NCBI GenBank assembly: GCA_030832095.1
Contig: JAURJT010000049.1
Span: forward strand, 61,526-125,525
Direction of reading: 5' to 3'
Origin: Gammaproteobacteria bacterium
GTDB lineage: Bacteria; Pseudomonadota; Gammaproteobacteria; Burkholderiales; Burkholderiaceae_B
DNA: 64,000 nucleotides
Shown piece by piece: positions 62,290 through 64,000 of this stretch; positions within the stretch are counted from its first letter, which is position 1; every line of letters begins with the position of its first letter. The notes under the pieces are model-generated. The model searched no databases and had not been told where the DNA came from. It worked only from the letters and a program-made list of their open reading frames with translations. The translations under genes and the position numbers were made by a program.

Positions 62290-62479
62290 ACGCAAAGCCC
62301 CACACTGTGCGGGGCTCGTGGCATACCGAATCTCTGCAGAGCAGTTTCGAAACTTAAGTTTTGGCGGGGCAACAGCTACTACATCACAAACCGCCTGCGG
62401 TGCTGCAATTTCAGGTTTTTTGCTTTTGGTCTGCGAGAGGGATACTAACTGCTCAAGCAGCGCTGACGCAGTGAGCGTG
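62290..62479. repeat. Duplicated segment, copy 2 (about 190 bp)
   Basis: Second copy of the segment at 61252-61447, in the same orientation, 1038 bp away. It includes the last nine codons and stop of the antitoxin gene. Downstream of it on the minus strand is the hairpin AGCCCC/GGGGCT (62296-62316) followed by TTT, a likely terminator for the toxin-antitoxin operon. Confidence 0.88.
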
Positions 62480-62776
62480 TATATCTACTTTCATCGTTGA
62501 CTTAAGAGCAGAAAAAATTGCAGCCAAGTTTGTCATGGTCGGATTGCCTGATGAGGACAGCATCCGATGAACACTTTTTGCTGGTTTCTCAACGGAGATC
62601 GCCAAACCCTCAAACCCCATCGTCGCGTTGACAAGATCGCGCAAGATAAGCTTTGCGGTCTCGGGCTCACCATTCAGAAAAAGCATGATTGCCTCGTTCA
62701 ACATAGCACAGGCAAACTCAGGATCGCGCTCGACGCGTGCTAAAACCGTTTCTTTAAAATCTCTGGTCAGTGCCAT
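62453..62776 (-). CDS. HigA-type antitoxin
   Basis: This 107-residue DNA-binding protein of the addiction-module antidote family has 'DFKETVLARVERDPEFACAM' at the N-terminus. The helix-turn-helix contains 'KSVHRMLSSSGNPTMTNLAA'. It would bind and neutralise the HigB-like toxin encoded just upstream and repress the operon. ATG 62776 has an AAGGGG site; ATG 62782 overlaps the toxin stop by one base. Its C-terminus lies in the duplicated segment. Confidence 0.88.
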   Translation of the reverse strand: MALTRDFKETVLARVERDPEFACAMLNEAIMLFLNGEPETAKLILRDLVNATMGFEGLAISVEKPAKSVHRMLSSSGNPTMTNLAAIFSALKSTMKVDIHAHCVSAA

Positions 62777-62781
62777 ATTCA

Positions 62782-63153
62782 TTACCCCTTGCGTTTGCCT
62801 GTCGCTACAATTGATTGAGTTTTTTTGAGTAAATTTGCTTTTGCCTGCTTGTACCCTTTCCACAATTCAACGGCTTTATCAATGTCTCGTTGCTGACCGT
62901 TTTTGGAACCGCCGCCCAAGAGCATGATGATCTCAATACCGTCCTTTGCCAGATAAATCCGCCAGCCTGCACCGTAATTAATTTTGTATTCACCAATGCC
63001 ACGGAACCACTCGACACTGGACAGATTTCCTTGCTGCATCCGGTACTTGGCAGTAGCAACCTTAGCGGCAATATCTGGCGCCAACCCGTCGAACCATTGC
63101 GCGTACGGGCTAGATCCGTTATTGAGCAGTAGTTCGAGTACTTGAAAGGCCAT
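62782..63153 (-). CDS. HigB/RelE-type toxin
   Basis: This 123-residue protein of the RelE superfamily has 'YAQWFDGLAPDIAAKVATAK', 'GIGEYKINYGAGWRIYLAKD' and 'IIMLLGGGSKNGQQRDIDKA', the pattern of HigB-like mRNA interferases. It comes before the antitoxin gene, the usual HigBA order. ATG 63153 gives the family-standard N-terminus; ATG 63186 would add 11 residues. A C-terminal basic tail 'LLKKTQSIVATGKRKG' is longer than usual. Confidence 0.88.
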   Translation of the reverse strand: MAFQVLELLLNNGSSPYAQWFDGLAPDIAAKVATAKYRMQQGNLSSVEWFRGIGEYKINYGAGWRIYLAKDGIEIIMLLGGGSKNGQQRDIDKAVELWKGYKQAKANLLKKTQSIVATGKRKG

Positions 63154-63204
63154 GCCGAATAGTAACATAAAAGTATCTTTCTGCATGGGCGAGCCATCAC
63201 CACC

Positions 63205-63372
63205 TTGTTAATTAGTTCCTTAACTTATCTGATCGCGCTTGGACAGTTAGTTGCCGCGGCTGACAAATCGGTTGCTCTGTGGGTGCTAGGAACCATATCC
63301 TTACCGATATTCGGTTTCATTATTAGCTACATTCGCATCAAAAGTGTTGCCATTGACAAAGATTGGCTTTGA
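63205..63372 (+). pseudogene. Possible fragment of a membrane protein gene
   Basis: A 55-codon frame starting at TTG 63205 encodes a hydrophobic peptide ('SLTYLIALGQLVAAADKSVA', then 'LPIFGFIISYIRIKSV') with one or two membrane-like stretches. It has no ribosome site and runs divergently from the toxin gene, just upstream of it. It may be a remnant or a small holin-like gene. Evidence is weak. Confidence 0.3.
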
Positions 63373-63554
63373 TTCAAGCGCAGTCAGTAAGTAACCCCAC
63401 GACTATTCACCCGCCCCTTACGATACATGTATCGCATTGTTTGAACTTTGAAATTATCTTGATAACAGTTAGAAGGCGGATGTGATAGGGCAGAGCATTC
63501 TTAAAATACCTTTCGGTGCTAGCCATTGTTGACCGGCAACCCTACTTGGGTACT

Positions 63555-63577
63555 AGCCACCTGCGGGTGGCTTTTTA
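63555..63577 (+). terminator. Intrinsic terminator-like hairpin
   Basis: AGCCACC pairs with GGTGGCT around TGCG and is followed by TTTTT. There is no intact gene directly upstream on the plus strand, so it is either a remnant or ends a small RNA. Confidence 0.6.
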
Positions 63578-63788
63578 ACTCACGCATCAAATGCCCGAGC
63601 AGTGTGTAAAACAGTAAATTTAAAAATATATACCCCCAGCCTTTTTACACAGACAACAAAAGGGGGGTGTTTTCTTAGCGATGAACCCACCAGTTCCCGA
63701 CCGTTTTCAACCGGGGGGGCGTAGTCCGAACGGCATCGTTTGAGCAAATTACAGTGCATAGCCCGGCACAGTGAAGCCGTCGATTTAC

Positions 63789-63816
63789 GGGGTTGGGGGT
63801 ACGCTGGGCTCAGGGG
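63789..63816 (+). other. G-quadruplex-type motif
   Basis: Four G-runs, GGGG-TT-GGGGG-TACGCT-GGG-CTCA-GGGG, have loops of 2, 6 and 4 bases and satisfy the canonical quadruplex pattern. More G-runs follow at 63831-63841. Confidence 0.6.
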
Positions 63817-64000
63817 TAACGGAATTCGATAGGGGGTGGGGCACTCTCAGACCCGCTGTGATGGCTCAGGTATCTAAGTTTTTACGGGTGAGTCAGGAGG
63901 TTTAGCCAATACTCGCAACGGCACACAAATAATGCAAATACTGATTGACGCCAATCGAGTAGCGGACTTATAAACATAAGGCATTCTTAAAATGCACTAA

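Larger units (their letters stand above)
63373..64000. other. 628-bp non-coding end region, G-rich
   Basis: No convincing gene was found. It contains a terminator-like hairpin (63555-63577) and GCATTCTTAAAAT as a 13-bp direct repeat at 63495-63507 and 63981-63993. There are several runs of five to seven G's, and a quadruplex-type motif at 63789-63816. It may be the edge of a mobile or degraded element. Confidence 0.5.

Noticed and set aside
62318..62500. 60-codon plus-strand open frame inside duplicated segment copy 2
   Set aside because: No ribosome site, it overlaps the antitoxin gene end, and the equivalent frame in copy 1 is not preserved as a gene.
63205..63372. Full functional small membrane gene next to the toxin
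   Set aside because: TTG start, no ribosome site and no recognisable family; listed only as a low-confidence fragment.

Overview
The window reads as chromosomal DNA of a betaproteobacterium, most likely Burkholderiales and close to the Alcaligenaceae. This rests on four solitary Bug/TctC-type tricarboxylate receptors, two TRAP transporters, a MerR regulator with the C-terminal domain usual in that order, and the moderate GC content. There is no rRNA or tRNA gene, so the taxon is inferred from gene families only.

Layout. 1-6200: a minus-strand sugar-type ABC importer (binding protein, two permeases, ATPase) ending in a sulfatase cut by the left edge, with a divergent LacI regulator and two LacI-type operators between them. 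6473-10762: a ugpBAEC glycerol-3-phosphate importer. 10932-14629: an amidohydrolase and a TRAP transporter. 14697-16948: queC and mmsA on the minus strand. 17146-23903: the most striking block, a compact type II fatty-acid synthase with its own acyltransferase. 24016-26692: small envelope proteins, a HiPIP and a PEP-mutase-family lyase. 26981-33512: DUF1445 protein, second TRAP system, DUF2848 protein and amidase, probably one catabolic unit. 33724-38182: small lipoprotein, RIO-type kinase, ilvE, an unrecognised protein and a membrane protein. 38211-45190: a minus-strand group with three Bug receptors, a frameshifted acyltransferase, an Ldh2-family dehydrogenase, a VOC protein and a DctP-like protein without signal peptide. 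45278-48390: DUF2237 protein and a MerR/TIGR03643/SDR group. 48546-54081: Bug receptor, repeat-bearing lipoprotein, DUF3237 protein and two acyl-CoA dehydrogenases. 54114-60247: AAA/DUF4143 ATPase, two-component system with PepSY protein, divergent from a cytochrome c/c/b561 operon. 60292-64000: a decayed accessory end with two broken ABC ATPase genes, duplicated non-coding segments, an HXXEE membrane protein, a HigBA-like toxin-antitoxin pair and a G-rich non-coding tail.

Best candidate for a poorly described system: the fatty-acid block at 17146-23903. It encodes an enoyl-reductase-like SDR (Tyr-x6-Lys), a FabG-like SDR, a long 142-residue acyl carrier protein, a fused double-hotdog dehydratase whose two halves appear to supply one composite active site, a ketosynthase, a ketosynthase homologue lacking the catalytic Cys (chain-length-factor-like), and a single polypeptide joining an AcpS-type phosphopantetheinyl transferase to an LpxL-type acyltransferase. 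The layout resembles the rhizobial acpXL-lpxXL very-long-chain fatty acid locus. I infer a dedicated acyl chain made on its own ACP and handed directly to a membrane lipid such as lipid A.

The window is also rich in short tandem repeats in unusual places: 5 x 27 bp across a ribosome-binding/start region, 4 x 30 bp encoding a decapeptide in front of a signal peptide, 4 x 39 bp after a lipoprotein cysteine, and a perfect 25-bp-arm palindrome upstream of the AAA ATPase gene.
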